Notes: generated by a model from the letters alone, not told the origin. Shown: positions 1-9,380, counted from the stretch's first letter. The stretch is DNA of 64,000 nt from Lachnospiraceae bacterium (GCA_017470735.1 JAFUYB010000052.1:20919-84918); one strand, 5' to 3'. A program made the numbers and translations.

Positions 1-459
1 GAATGCTCAAAAGGGACTTATATCCGCAGTCTTTGTCACGATATCGGAGAAAAACTTGGATGCGGTGGCTGTATGTCGAAGCTGGTCCGGACGAGGGCAG
101 GGCAGTTTTCGATTGAGGATGCACATCGGTTGGATGAGATCCAAAGTATGATGGATGGTCTGAATGATCAACGGAACAGAGAAGAAACAGATGGAAAAAC
201 TAGCGGTCAAATAGAATCGACGATAGAAGGTTGGATTCTTCCAATCGACCATGCATTTTCTGATTTTCCGATGCTTTTAGTGAAAGACGAGTCAACTAAG
301 AGGGCTCAAAATGGCAATCCGATTTCGCTTTCTGACCTCGAAAATCCGGAAGCGGCAAAAGCAAGCCAATTTCGAATTTATGTTTGTCAAAATAAGTTCC
401 TCGGAATCTACGAATGGCGTGGTAAAAATTTATACCCAAGAAAGGTGTTTGCAGAGTGA
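1..459 (+). CDS. truB: tRNA pseudouridine(55) synthase TruB, C-terminal part
   Basis: The reading frame is already open at base 1, so the start and catalytic aspartate lie outside the window; 152 residues remain. The first residues ([15 protein letters not shown]) are the conserved TruB segment that closes the catalytic domain. [11 protein letters not shown] and a C-terminal region resembling the family's RNA-binding tail follow. The enzyme makes pseudouridine 55 in the T-loop of tRNAs. Its TGA stop overlaps the GTG start of ribF, the usual truB-ribF coupling in Firmicutes. The 5' truncation is only the window edge. Identification is confident from the motif and the neighbour. Confidence 0.93.
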   Translation, partial: ECSKGTYIRSLCHDIGEKLGCGGCMSKLVRTRAGQFSIEDAHRLDEIQSMMDGLNDQRNREETDGKTSGQIESTIEGWILPIDHAFSDFPMLLVKDESTKRAQNGNPISLSDLENPEAAKASQFRIYVCQNKFLGIYEWRGKNLYPRKVFAE

Positions 460-1382
460 AAATATTACATAGCTTCGATGAATGTATCATCAACAAGTCT
501 TCCGCGCTCACTGTCGGAAAATTCGATGGTTTACACATGGGTCATTATATTTTGATCGATCGAATTGTGCAAAAGAAAACTGAGGATTTTGTTGCTATAG
601 CTGTTACCTTTGACAGACCACCCGACAATACTATTTCGGGAAGATTAGAGAAGGTTTTGATGTCCCAGGGAGAAAAAAGGGCGCTGATGGAGCATCACGG
701 CGTGGATTTTTTGGTTGAACTGCCATTTGATGAGGCTTTTATGCGGATGAAACCAGAGGTTTTTATCCAAAATCTGACCGAAAAGCTTCATATGAAATAC
801 ATGATCGTCGGGGATGATTTTACATTTGGCTATAAAGGGCAGGGAAATGCGTCATTTTTAGAGGAATTATCCGGCAGACTCGGCTTTTCTCTGGATGTCA
901 TTCCCAAGATCCGCAGCGGCAACCGGGAAATTTCAAGTACATATATAAGAGAAGAGATCGCGCAGGGTAATGTGGCGCACGCGAATGAGCTTTTGGGGTA
1001 TTCTTACTTTATTATAGGGGATATCGTACACGGAAATCAGATCGGAAGCAGTAAAATAGGGCGTCCGACGATCAATATCGTTCCGCCGGAGGACAAGCTG
1101 CTGCCGCCAAACGGAGTTTATGTGACCGAGGTAGTGCTGTTGGGACGGACTTTTCATGGGGTGACCAATGTAGGATTGCGCCCGACTGTCCGGGAAGGGC
1201 ACAAGCGGATCGGTGTCGAGACGCATATCCTTGATTTCACCGGTAATGTCTACGACAAACGGGCAAAAGTCATTTTTAAAGAGTTTTTGCGTCCCGAGAA
1301 ACAATTTGAAACATTTGACGAACTGAAGGCACAGATTGAAAAAGATGTGCATACTACATATATTTATTTTAATCAAAAATAG
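456..1382 (+). CDS. ribF: Bifunctional riboflavin kinase / FAD synthetase
   Basis: RibF converts riboflavin to FMN and then to FAD in the cytoplasm. At 308 residues it has the usual length. The N-terminal nucleotidyltransferase domain carries [10 protein letters not shown] (HxGH type) near residues 22-31, and [10 protein letters not shown] is the second adenylyl-transfer motif near residue 165. The C-terminal riboflavin-kinase domain shows [11 protein letters not shown] and ETHILDF. The GTG start overlaps the truB stop, so translation is probably coupled. Its products feed the many flavoproteins in this window (Rnf, ApbE substrates, HI0933-type protein), although that link is only contextual. 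Confidence 0.95.
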   Translation: MKILHSFDECIINKSSALTVGKFDGLHMGHYILIDRIVQKKTEDFVAIAVTFDRPPDNTISGRLEKVLMSQGEKRALMEHHGVDFLVELPFDEAFMRMKPEVFIQNLTEKLHMKYMIVGDDFTFGYKGQGNASFLEELSGRLGFSLDVIPKIRSGNREISSTYIREEIAQGNVAHANELLGYSYFIIGDIVHGNQIGSSKIGRPTINIVPPEDKLLPPNGVYVTEVVLLGRTFHGVTNVGLRPTVREGHKRIGVETHILDFTGNVYDKRAKVIFKEFLRPEKQFETFDELKAQIEKDVHTTYIYFNQK

Positions 1383-1466
1383 ACGCGAAAGCCCACAATA
1401 TCTTGTGTTGATTGATATACCCACCATTTTTATTACAAAAGTGTTACAATTCAACTAAATTTTTTG

Positions 1467-1496
1467 TTGACAAGGCTGTTTGACTTCTACTATACT
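1467..1496 (+). promoter_or_regulatory. Promoter for the NlpC/P60 gene
   Basis: A perfect -35 TTGACA (1467-1472) and a -10 TATACT (1491-1496) are separated by 18 bp, about 75 bp upstream of the ATG at 1572. The gap 1383-1571 holds nothing else I can recognise. Assigned by consensus match only. Confidence 0.7.
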
Positions 1497-1571
1497 TCAA
1501 AACGATATTTTCCGTATGGGGCGGAGAATGATTGACAAAAACGGGTTGGATAGAAGGAGAGCCATACCGCT

Positions 1572-3680
1572 ATGAGAAACAGAATTGTCAGAGCTTTTGC
1601 CGTTTTAAGCTGCGGCTGCCTTTTGTTGGGCAACTGCGGAGCAGATCAGATCACAGTTGAAACGGGAACTGTTGAGATCAAACTGACGGAAGCCGCGGCA
1701 GGATTGAGCGCGACTGCAGCCGTCAATTTCGATAAAGTGCTTCAAAAGGCAGAAGAACAAGGGCTTTTAGATGTCAATGGCCAGGCCGATCAAATGCTGC
1801 GGATGCTGCAGGAGACAGAGCTTGCCAATATGCCGGCAGAAGAAGCTCTGGCAAAGGAAGAGGATGACGCTTCTGTTGTTGTGGCTCAAAAAGCGGATTC
1901 AGAGGATGAGTCTGCCCTTTCGGACGATTCGGATAATACTAATAAAAATAACGAGAATGCTGAAGCTGACGAAAATTCTGATAAAACGGTTCGGGACAAC
2001 ACTGAAACTGACGAAAATTCCGACATAGCGGTTCGGGACAACAAAGATTCGGACAATAAAACGGATTCGGATCTGAATAGCGAAAATTCTGATAAAGATA
2101 AAAAGGCCGAGAAAAATTCTGACACTTACGGTTATAAGAATATCGGTATCGCCAATGTCCGCACATCCTTGAATGTAAGGGATGGCGCGTCGATCAAGGC
2201 AAGGCGGATCGGCAGCATGCAGCCGGATTCTGCCTGCGAGATCAAGGGCTATGAGGGCGATTGGGCGAAGATTAAATCAGGCGATGTGACCGGATATGTC
2301 ATGTCGTCTTATCTTTTGGTGGACGAAGAGGCGCAGCAGCGGGCAGATCTTTTGATGTCTGATTCCGTGACCGTCAACGCTGATGTACTGCGCGTGCGTG
2401 AAAGTGCGAGCATCAACAGCCGTATCATTACAAGGGTAAATAGCGGAACGAAGCTCGTTTTGGCGGATTCAGAGGATGGGTCTGCCCAAAATTCCGCGGT
2501 CAAACAGGAACAATCCGGAGCCCCGCCGGGCGAAGAGTCTGATCCGGCGGCCGAAGTCGTTAAAAATCAGGACAATCCGGATGATTTTGCAGTAGTTAAA
2601 GTAAAAGAACCTAAAAATATTGAAGTGGCAGAGAAATCTCCGCCGGATGAAGATGCCTTTGAGGAGGCGTCCGATGTCCACGCGGATGAAATCGGAGACA
2701 ATGGCTGGGTAGAAATTGAATTATCGAACGGCCGTCTCGGATATGTATCTACAGATTATGTCGAAATTTCGACGGAATTGGCAACAGCAGCGGCATTATA
2801 CGCACCGGATCCGATCGATGAGGTGAATCCTGCCGTGAATGTGGCGGATGTGACGGTATCCGAGAATGTGACCGTGGCAACAGAGACGGTACAAGATGAT
2901 GTTTCCGCAGATACCGGGGATTCTGGCGGAAATAATGAAGATAGCGATCCCGGGGGAGGAGCGTCGGAAGACGACCCTGGAATTGCGGAAGCCCCCGAAG
3001 CAGAAGCTGACGGGGGCGACGCAGATGTGACGGATTCGGAAAATACGGATTCGTCGGATGATGGTTCAGAGCTCACAGAAGATGAGCAGACAGATAAAAC
3101 AGACACAGAAGAAAGCGAGGATTCCCAAAAATCCGATAAAGACGGCAAAAAGAATCATAAGGATAAGACAGACGGGGATTCGGATGCCGGAAAAGAAACA
3201 CAGGCACAAGAGGATTCCGGTTCAGTTGATGATACGCAAACGGATGCAGATGTTCCCGAAGATACTGCGGATGCCGTACCGGAAGAAAGTGCCGAGACGG
3301 CACCGGTCGCACCGGCTGGGAATGCAGGAACGACAGATCCGGCTTCTTTTGCAATGCAGTTTTTGGGAAATCCCTATGTCTGGGGCGGAAGCAGCCTGAC
3401 AAACGGGGCTGACTGTTCCGGGTTTGTTATGTCGGTTTACGCGAACTATGGCATTGCGCTGCCGCATTCGTCGGCGGCGCAGGCTAATTATGGCACGCCG
3501 ATTTCAGCGGCGGAAGCAGTGCCGGGTGATCTGTTCTTTTATGGCAGCGGAACGATCAACCATGTCGGGATTTATGTCGGCAACGGCCAGATCATTCATG
3601 CCAGCAATAAACGCACGGGAATCAAGCTTTCTAGTGCGTATTATCAGGCACCGGTGCGTGTGACACGGCTGATGAACTAG
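1572..3680 (+). CDS. Secreted SH3b / NlpC-P60 cell-wall hydrolase with acidic linkers
   Basis: A 702-residue exported peptidoglycan hydrolase. An N-terminal signal sequence (about residues 1-25) ends in LLLGNCGA; the cysteine makes a lipoprotein conceivable, but the box is not canonical. Acid-rich low-complexity sequence follows. A first SH3b domain lies at about 195-252. A second SH3b (about 263-395) is split by some 80 acidic residues between LVLADSEDG and NGWVEIELSNG. A long Asp/Glu/Ser/Thr linker leads to the NlpC/P60 domain (about 588-702). C615 (ADCSGF), H664 (INHVGIY) and H676 (IIHAS) form the catalytic triad of a D-glutamyl-L-diamino-acid endopeptidase. The gene stands alone behind its own promoter, with SD-like AAGGAGA upstream of the ATG. 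Substrate specificity is inferred from the family. Confidence 0.92.
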   Translation: MRNRIVRAFAVLSCGCLLLGNCGADQITVETGTVEIKLTEAAAGLSATAAVNFDKVLQKAEEQGLLDVNGQADQMLRMLQETELANMPAEEALAKEEDDASVVVAQKADSEDESALSDDSDNTNKNNENAEADENSDKTVRDNTETDENSDIAVRDNKDSDNKTDSDLNSENSDKDKKAEKNSDTYGYKNIGIANVRTSLNVRDGASIKARRIGSMQPDSACEIKGYEGDWAKIKSGDVTGYVMSSYLLVDEEAQQRADLLMSDSVTVNADVLRVRESASINSRIITRVNSGTKLVLADSEDGSAQNSAVKQEQSGAPPGEESDPAAEVVKNQDNPDDFAVVKVKEPKNIEVAEKSPPDEDAFEEASDVHADEIGDNGWVEIELSNGRLGYVSTDYVEISTELATAAALYAPDPIDEVNPAVNVADVTVSENVTVATETVQDDVSADTGDSGGNNEDSDPGGGASEDDPGIAEAPEAEADGGDADVTDSENTDSSDDGSELTEDEQTDKTDTEESEDSQKSDKDGKKNHKDKTDGDSDAGKETQAQEDSGSVDDTQTDADVPEDTADAVPEESAETAPVAPAGNAGTTDPASFAMQFLGNPYVWGGSSLTNGADCSGFVMSVYANYGIALPHSSAAQANYGTPISAAEAVPGDLFFYGSGTINHVGIYVGNGQIIHASNKRTGIKLSSAYYQAPVRVTRLMN
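1968..2051 (+). repeat. Two tandem 42-bp repeats in the acidic linker
   Basis: Two near-identical 14-codon units (DENSDKTVRDNTET and DENSDIAVRDNKDS) sit side by side inside the NlpC/P60 gene. The 42-bp period keeps the frame. They look like a recent slippage or unequal-crossover expansion of the disordered, acidic wall-spanning segment. Confidence 0.8.
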
Positions 3681-3734
3681 ATAGAATTCGATATATGTGT
3701 TGTTAGATATCATGCGTTTTTGGTGAAGTTTTGG

Positions 3735-3763
3735 TTTACTTAGGCGCCAAGTTGTGGTATATT
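3735..3763 (+). promoter_or_regulatory. Promoter for rpsO
   Basis: TTTACT (3735-3740) and TATATT (3758-3763) are spaced by 17 bp, about 90 bp upstream of the rpsO start. This leaves a leader of roughly 85 nt. Consensus-based. Confidence 0.55.
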
Positions 3764-3784
3764 ACTTTGCGTTGCATAAATTTA

Positions 3785-3829
3785 CCCCTGGTTCGGTCAG
3801 CGGAAAGCCAGCCCTGACCTGATTTGGGG
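3785..3829 (+). promoter_or_regulatory. Structured rpsO leader, probable S15 autoregulatory element
   Basis: CCCC (3785-3788) can pair with GGGG (3826-3829), and inside that GGTCAG (3795-3800) can pair with CTGACC (3814-3819), giving a two-part stem with an internal loop just before the ribosome-binding site AAGGAGG. Ribosomal protein S15 represses its own mRNA through leader structures in several bacterial groups, and those structures differ between phyla. The pairing is visible; the regulatory role is inferred. Confidence 0.5.
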
Positions 3830-3853
3830 CGGATCATTTAAGGAGGCAGAATT

Positions 3854-4120
3854 ATGATCACAAAAGAGAAGAAACAGGCAATCATCAGTGAGTATGCCCG
3901 CACACCGGGTGATACGGGTTCTCCGGAGGTACAGGTAGCTGTTTTGACAGCCCGTATCGCGGAGCTGACAGAGCATTTGAAGCAGAATCCGAAGGATCAC
4001 CATTCCCGCCGCGGACTGCTTAAAATGGTCGGTAAGCGCAGAAATCTGCTGAAGTATCTGCGCAATGTGGATATTGAGAGATATCGTTCCCTGATTGAGC
4101 GCCTTGGTTTGCGGAAGTAA
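3854..4120 (+). CDS. rpsO: 30S ribosomal protein S15
   Basis: An 88-residue protein of exactly the family length. It contains the typical [15 protein letters not shown] and [15 protein letters not shown] segments, which contact 16S rRNA helices 20-22. It binds the central domain early in 30S assembly. AAGGAGG lies 7 bp before the ATG. It precedes pnp by 68 bp, the widely conserved rpsO-pnp order, and no clear terminator separates them, so cotranscription is likely. Confidence 0.98.
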   Translation: MITKEKKQAIISEYARTPGDTGSPEVQVAVLTARIAELTEHLKQNPKDHHSRRGLLKMVGKRRNLLKYLRNVDIERYRSLIERLGLRK

Positions 4121-4188
4121 TGCGCGAAAGACGGATGCATCGGTGAAGAAGAAGCGAAGGGCAAGAAGACATCAAGGAGACAACTGAA

Positions 4189-6270
4189 ATGAAAAGATAT
4201 GAGATGGAACTGGCAGGGAGGACACTGCGCATCGATGTGGGTCGCGTTGCCGCACAGGCAAATGGAGCGGTTTTGATTCAGTATGGTGATACGACGGTGC
4301 TTTCGACGGCGACTTCGTCGGATAAACCGCGTGAAGGGATTGATTTTTTCCCGCTTTCTGTAGAGTTTGAAGAGAAAATGTACGCGGTCGGCAAGATTCC
4401 CGGCGGTTTCAACAAAAGGGAGAGCCGTCCGTCGGAGAATGCGGTTCTGACGGCGCGGGTAATCGACCGCCCGATGCGGCCGCTGTTCCCGAAAGATTTC
4501 CGCAATGATGTGACGCTGAACAATCTGGTAATGAGCGTCGATCCGACCTGCCGTCCGGAGATCGTGGCCATGATCGGTACGGCCATGGCTGCAAGTATTT
4601 CGGACATTCCGTTTGACGGTCCGTGCGCCATGACCCAGATCGGCATGGTGGGCGGTGAATTGATCGTCAATCCGGGGCAGGAAGACTGGGACAAGGGCGA
4701 TTTGCGCCTGACGGTCGCGTCCACTGAGGAAAAGGTCATCATGATCGAGGCGGGCGCCAATGAGATCAAAGACGAAGTGATGCTTGAGGCGATTTATAAA
4801 GCACACGATGTCAACCAGACGATCATTGCGCTGATCCGTCAGATGATGGCGGAAGTCGGGAAAGAAAAGTACACCTATACGAGCTGTGCTGTTCCCGATG
4901 AGATGTTTGAAAAGATCAAGGAAATTGTGCCGCCTGCAGAGATGGAGGACGCTGTCTTTACCGACGAAAAGCAGGTGCGGGACAAGAACATCAAAGAGAT
5001 TACGGAGCGTCTGGCAGAGGCGTTTGCGGACAACGAAGAGTGGCTTGAGGTATTGGATGAAGCGGTTTACCAGTACCAGAAGAAGACAGTCCGCAAGATG
5101 ATCCTGAAGGATCACAAGCGTCCGGACGGGCGCGCGATCGACCAGATCCGTCCGCTGTCGGCTGAAATCGATCTGATCCCCCGCGTACACGGCTCTGCCA
5201 TGTTCACACGCGGACAGACACAGATCTGCGATATTGTGACATTGGCGCCGTTATCCGAGGCAAAGCGGATTGACGGATTGGACGGCTTTATTACCGAGAA
5301 GCGTTATCTGCATCAATACAATTTCCCGTCCTATTCGGTCGGCGAGACGAGACCGTCGAGAGGACCGGGACGGCGTGAGATCGGACACGGCGCTCTGGCA
5401 GAGCGTGCTCTGATGCCTGTATTGCCGAGTATCGAGGAGTTCCCTTACGCGATCCGCGCGGTATCTGAGACCTTTGAATCCAATGGTTCGACTTCGATGG
5501 CTTCGACCTGCGCGTCTTGTATGTCGCTGATGGCTGCAGGCGTGCCGATCAAGAAGATGGTCGCAGGTATTTCCTGTGGTCTGGTGACAGGCGATACCGA
5601 TGACGATTACATTGTTTTGACGGATATCCAGGGGCTGGAAGACTTTTTCGGCGATATGGACTTCAAGGTGACCGGTACGAAAGACGGTATCACGGCGATC
5701 CAGATGGACATCAAGATTCACGGTCTGACCCGTCCGATCGTAGAAGAGGCGATCCGCCGGACACGCGAAGCACGGTTTTTCATTATGGACGAATGCATGT
5801 CCAAGGCAATTGCCGAGCCGCGTGCTGAGGTCAGCAAATATGCGCCGAAGATCATCTCAATCAAGATCGATCCGCAGAAGATCGGCGATGTGGTCGGACA
5901 GCGCGGTAAGACGATCAACGAGATCATTGACCGCACGGGCGTCAAGATTGACATTGATGACGACGGCAATGTATCCGTCTGCGGTTTGGACAAGAACGCA
6001 ATGGATGAAGCAGTCAAGATGATCGAGACCATTGTGACCGATTTTGCAAAGGGCCAGCTGTACACAGGCAAGGTCGTTTCCATCAAGGAATTTGGCGCAT
6101 TTGTCGAGTTTGCGCCCGGCAAAGAGGGTATGGTTCACATTTCCAAGATTGCGAAAGAGCGGATCGACCGGGTGGAAGATGTGCTTACGCTTGGCGATAC
6201 GGTCAAGGTTGTCTGCCTCGGCAAAGACAAGATGGGCCGGATCAGCTTCAGCATCAAGGATGTAAAATAA
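4189..6270 (+). CDS. pnp: Polyribonucleotide nucleotidyltransferase (PNPase)
   Basis: A 693-residue phosphorolytic 3'-5' exoribonuclease involved in mRNA decay. Two RNase PH folds (about 1-225 and 310-540) flank an alpha-helical linker. A KH domain (about 550-615, IIGDVVGQRGKTINEI-type GxxG) and an S1 domain (about 620-690, GKVVSIKEFGAFVEF) follow. The catalytic second core is intact: FTRGQTQ, SNGSTSMAS and the acidic GLEDFFGDMDFKVTGT stretch that binds metal. Length and domain order are standard. It lies just after rpsO, and a hairpin terminator follows its stop. Confidence 0.98.
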   Translation: MKRYEMELAGRTLRIDVGRVAAQANGAVLIQYGDTTVLSTATSSDKPREGIDFFPLSVEFEEKMYAVGKIPGGFNKRESRPSENAVLTARVIDRPMRPLFPKDFRNDVTLNNLVMSVDPTCRPEIVAMIGTAMAASISDIPFDGPCAMTQIGMVGGELIVNPGQEDWDKGDLRLTVASTEEKVIMIEAGANEIKDEVMLEAIYKAHDVNQTIIALIRQMMAEVGKEKYTYTSCAVPDEMFEKIKEIVPPAEMEDAVFTDEKQVRDKNIKEITERLAEAFADNEEWLEVLDEAVYQYQKKTVRKMILKDHKRPDGRAIDQIRPLSAEIDLIPRVHGSAMFTRGQTQICDIVTLAPLSEAKRIDGLDGFITEKRYLHQYNFPSYSVGETRPSRGPGRREIGHGALAERALMPVLPSIEEFPYAIRAVSETFESNGSTSMASTCASCMSLMAAGVPIKKMVAGISCGLVTGDTDDDYIVLTDIQGLEDFFGDMDFKVTGTKDGITAIQMDIKIHGLTRPIVEEAIRRTREARFFIMDECMSKAIAEPRAEVSKYAPKIISIKIDPQKIGDVVGQRGKTINEIIDRTGVKIDIDDDGNVSVCGLDKNAMDEAVKMIETIVTDFAKGQLYTGKVVSIKEFGAFVEFAPGKEGMVHISKIAKERIDRVEDVLTLGDTVKVVCLGKDKMGRISFSIKDVK

Positions 6271-6290
6271 TCAGTATTAGCAAATTCACG

Positions 6291-6327
6291 AAAACACGGC
6301 GGCGTCTGTTTGTGCTGTCGTGTTTTT
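6291..6327 (+). terminator. Intrinsic terminator after pnp
   Basis: AAAACACGGCGGC (6291-6303) pairs with GCTGTCGTGTTTT (6314-6326), with G-U pairs, and the right arm runs into TTTTT. It lies 20 bp past the pnp stop. The rest of the gap to 6428 shows nothing recognisable. Confidence 0.75.
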
Positions 6328-6428
6328 CTCTATGTATCTTTGAAAATGGATTTGCGTTGCGGCGTTTGCATGGATATTGCGGGAAATTGCGTGGGAATGT
6401 ACGACGGTTTGGGCGTTTCTGAGAAAAT

Positions 6429-7727
6429 ATGAAAAAAGTAATCGTGGTCGGCGGAGGACCGGCGGGAATGATGGCGGCTATTGCCGCGGCAGAAGCCGGA
6501 CACCGGACGGTACTTGCCGAACAAAACGAAAAACTTGGGAAAAAGCTGTATATTACGGGCAAAGGCAGGGGAAATTTCACGAATGCCGCTGATATAGGTG
6601 ATTTCTTTGACAAAACCGTCAGCAATTCAAAATTTCTCTATAGTGCACTGTATGGCTTTTCCAATCAGTCTCTTTTGACATTTTTTGAGGAAAACGGTCT
6701 GAAATGGAAGGAAGAACGGGGCGGCCGTATATTTCCTGAGTCGGATCACGCGTCGGATGTGACAAAAGCGCTGACGAAGGCACTGCAGAGGGCAGGGGTT
6801 GAGGTAAGGCTTAACACCCGGGTGGTGCGGATCGTTACAGAAAAGGGCGATTCGGCAGATCGGATCAGCGGTGTGAGGGTCGTTACGGAACGGCGCGCGA
6901 AAGACAAGCAATATGGTGTGACGCAAAATGCCGATGCGGGCGGAGAATTTCTCGCTGCAGACCACATTATCGTGGCAACGGGCGGGCTTTCGTATCCGGC
7001 TACGGGTTCTACGGGCGACGGCTTCCGTTTTGCTGAGGCATTGGATATTGAGACAAAAACGGCTTATCCGGCGCTTGTTCCTTTAGAGACAGCGGAAGAT
7101 GATATTCCTCAAATGCAGGGACTGGCGCTTAAAAATGTCACTTTGACGATATCCGGGGGCAAAAAGAAGGTCTATGACGGCTTTGGAGAGCTGCTTTTTA
7201 CGCATTTTGGCGTGTCGGGTCCGTTGGTGCTGTCAGCGTCGTCACGGCTGACAAAGGGTCTGGCAGAAGGAAAACAGTACAAGGCTGTGATCGATCTGAA
7301 GCCCGCTTTGACGGAGCAGATGCTGGACGAAAGGCTCCAACGGCAGATTGCGGAATACCGGAAAAAGGATTTTTCCCATTTCTTTGAGGGGTTGGTGCCC
7401 CGGAAAATGCAGAAGGTGCTGGCCGGACGGACGCAGATCGAGCCGGAACGGAAAATTGGGAGTCTGACAAAGGATGAAAGACGGCGGATCGTTTCCCTGC
7501 TGAAAGGATTTTCTTTTACGGTAACGGGGACGCGGGGCTTTTCCGAGGCGATCATCACCCAGGGCGGCATTGCGGTCAGGGAAATCGACCCGACGACTAT
7601 GTACGCAAAAAAATACAAAGGTCTGTCGTTCGCGGGGGAAGTCATTGATGTGGATGCCCTGACCGGAGGGTTCAATCTGCAGATTGCATTTTCCACGGGA
7701 TATCTGGCAGGGAGCAGCATAGCTTAA
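6429..7727 (+). CDS. HI0933/YhiN-family NAD(P)/FAD-dependent oxidoreductase
   Basis: A 432-residue cytoplasmic flavoprotein of unknown physiological reaction. The N-terminal Rossmann motif VGGGPAGMMAAIAAAEAG (about residues 5-22) is followed by the family signature GKKLYITGKGRGNFTNA. ATGGLSYPATGSTGDG binds FAD further on. The C-terminus carries the conserved GGIAVREIDPTTM and GLSFAGEVIDVDALTGGFNLQ. Length is typical. The ribosome site is weak. It precedes cmk and ispH, an arrangement common in Clostridia. The last codons lie in a 43-bp tandem duplication. Confidence 0.9.
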   Translation: MKKVIVVGGGPAGMMAAIAAAEAGHRTVLAEQNEKLGKKLYITGKGRGNFTNAADIGDFFDKTVSNSKFLYSALYGFSNQSLLTFFEENGLKWKEERGGRIFPESDHASDVTKALTKALQRAGVEVRLNTRVVRIVTEKGDSADRISGVRVVTERRAKDKQYGVTQNADAGGEFLAADHIIVATGGLSYPATGSTGDGFRFAEALDIETKTAYPALVPLETAEDDIPQMQGLALKNVTLTISGGKKKVYDGFGELLFTHFGVSGPLVLSASSRLTKGLAEGKQYKAVIDLKPALTEQMLDERLQRQIAEYRKKDFSHFFEGLVPRKMQKVLAGRTQIEPERKIGSLTKDERRRIVSLLKGFSFTVTGTRGFSEAIITQGGIAVREIDPTTMYAKKYKGLSFAGEVIDVDALTGGFNLQIAFSTGYLAGSSIA

Positions 7728-7798
7728 AGCCCTGACACAAAGATCTGCGGCTGAGAGCAGTATTGCTTAAAGCCCTGATACAAAGATCTGCGGCAGCA
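7713..7798 (+). repeat. 43-bp tandem duplication across the flavoprotein stop codon
   Basis: The segment from 7713 is repeated from 7756 with a few mismatches; both copies contain GCTTAAAGCCCTGA and CAAAGATCTGCGG. The first copy includes the last codons and TAA stop of the upstream gene; the second lies in the spacer before cmk. No known element matches it, and replication slippage is the simplest explanation. Confidence 0.85.
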
Positions 7799-7827
7799 TG
7801 CATATATAAAAAAACAAAGGAGATATT

Positions 7828-8499
7828 ATGGCAATCAATATCGCGATTGACGGACCGGCTGGAGCCGGAAAAAGCACCATTGCAAAGGGACTGGCAAAGC
7901 GGCTGGGCTTTGTCTATGTGGACACGGGGGCGATGTACCGCACGCTGGCATTGTATTTTGTGGAGAATGGAATTGCCCTTGATGACGAGGCGGCGATAGA
8001 AGCGGCGTTGCCTGCTGTTTCTGTCCGTATTGCGTATCAGGACGGCACACAGCACATTTTCCTGAATGACCGTGATGTGTCAGGGGAGATCCGTCGTGAA
8101 GAAATCGGCAATGCGGCAAGCGCGACGAGCGGTTATCCTGAAGTACGAAAAAAATTATTGGCCCTGCAGCGTGATCTGGCGGCAGAAAGCGACTGCATTA
8201 TGGACGGGCGCGACATCGGCAGCTTTGTCCTGCCTGACGCCCAGGTGAAGATTTACCTGACAGCAAGCGTTGTGACGCGCGCCAAACGGCGTTTTGACGA
8301 GCTGGCGGAAAAAGGTGAGTCGCCAAAGCTTTCTGAGATTGAGGCCGATATCGCAAAGCGGGACGAGCAGGATATGAACCGTGCCGTCTCGCCGCTTGTG
8401 CAGGCAGAGGATGCGGTCTATCTGGACACTTCGGCAATGGACATTCCTGAAGTGATGGCGGAAATTGAGCGGATCGCGCGGGATAAAGGCGTATTATGA
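7828..8499 (+). CDS. cmk: Cytidylate kinase
   Basis: A 223-residue kinase that phosphorylates CMP and dCMP with ATP. The P-loop IDGPAGAGKSTIAKGLA (about 6-22), the CMP-binding VDTGAMYRTLALYF and the DGRDIGSFVLPDAQVKIYLTA core are all present. Length is standard. AAGGAGA lies 6 bp before the ATG. Its stop overlaps the ispH start (ATGA), so the two are cotranslated. Confidence 0.96.
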   Translation: MAINIAIDGPAGAGKSTIAKGLAKRLGFVYVDTGAMYRTLALYFVENGIALDDEAAIEAALPAVSVRIAYQDGTQHIFLNDRDVSGEIRREEIGNAASATSGYPEVRKKLLALQRDLAAESDCIMDGRDIGSFVLPDAQVKIYLTASVVTRAKRRFDELAEKGESPKLSEIEADIAKRDEQDMNRAVSPLVQAEDAVYLDTSAMDIPEVMAEIERIARDKGVL

Positions 8500-9380
8500 A
8501 GGTCATAACGGCGGAGCACGCGGGCTTTTGCTTTGGCGTGCAGCGGGCGGTCGAGGAGGCGGAAAAATGTGCGGAGAATGCTGGATCAGAGGTTTTTACC
8601 TATGGACCTTTGATCCATAATGAGTCAGTCATCCACGATCTCGAAGAAAAGGGGATATTTGCCGTAGAAACGGATTTGGAGGAAGCTTTTCTGTCCGAAA
8701 ATCCTGCCACGGAAGGCAGAACGCGGCAAAAGCGTCCCAACACCATTATCATCCGTGCCCACGGTGTCGGAAGAGAGACGGAAAAGCGGCTTAAGGAGCG
8801 TTATGAACATGTAGTCGACGCGACTTGTCCGTTCGTAAAAAAAATCCATAAAATCGTCGCGGAGCATTCGGCGGCGGGAGAGCAGATCGTCATTACCGGT
8901 TCGCCGTCACATCCGGAGGTCATCGGCATCCGCGGCTGGGTGCAGGGCGATTCCTATGTGATTTCCAATGAACAGGAGGCAAACGCGCTGGATTTGGATG
9001 CATCCCGGAAGGTGTGCATTGTTTCACAGACGACATTCCATTTTAATAAATTTAAAGATTTGGTTGAAATCGTAAAGCAAAAAGTGTATGATATATGTGC
9101 TTTTAATACGATATGCAATGCAACCGAAGAACGCCAGAGGGAAGCAGCGCAGCTCGCGCAGGAAGTGGATGCGATGCTCGTACTCGGCGGAGAGAACAGT
9201 TCCAATTCAAAAAAGTTATTCGAGATCTGCAGTCAGGCGTGTGAAAACACTTATTTTCTGCAGACTTCGGACGATCTGGACCGATCCACTCTTCTATCCT
9301 TTGACAGCATAGGTATTACGGCAGGGGCGTCCACCCCACACTATATCATTGAGGAGGTTCAAAAGAAATGTCAGAAATGA
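8496..9380 (+). CDS. ispH: 4-hydroxy-3-methylbut-2-enyl diphosphate reductase (IspH/LytB)
   Basis: A 294-residue [4Fe-4S] enzyme, the last step of the MEP isoprenoid pathway. The three cluster cysteines are visible: C12 (HAGFCFGV), the one in DATCPFVKKIH and the one in FNTICNATEERQ. Catalytic glutamate and substrate motifs (TQTTFHFNKF, SSNSKKLFEIC) are intact. About 15 extra polar residues sit after EKGIFAVETDL. In many Clostridia IspH is fused to an S1-repeat protein; here the S1 gene starts 13 bases before the ispH stop in another frame, so the proteins are separate. Confidence 0.96.
   Translation: MKVITAEHAGFCFGVQRAVEEAEKCAENAGSEVFTYGPLIHNESVIHDLEEKGIFAVETDLEEAFLSENPATEGRTRQKRPNTIIIRAHGVGRETEKRLKERYEHVVDATCPFVKKIHKIVAEHSAAGEQIVITGSPSHPEVIGIRGWVQGDSYVISNEQEANALDLDASRKVCIVSQTTFHFNKFKDLVEIVKQKVYDICAFNTICNATEERQREAAQLAQEVDAMLVLGGENSSNSKKLFEICSQACENTYFLQTSDDLDRSTLLSFDSIGITAGASTPHYIIEEVQKKCQK

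Noticed and set aside
1602..1640. Calling the NlpC/P60 protein a lipoprotein from LLLGNCGA
   Set aside because: The residue before the cysteine is Asn, which does not fit the usual lipobox; a normal signal peptide is as likely.
3997..5190. Long minus-strand open frame of 397 codons opposite rpsO and pnp
   Set aside because: It lies antisense to two certain genes, has no ribosome site or family motifs, and its residue use is typical of a codon-bias shadow.
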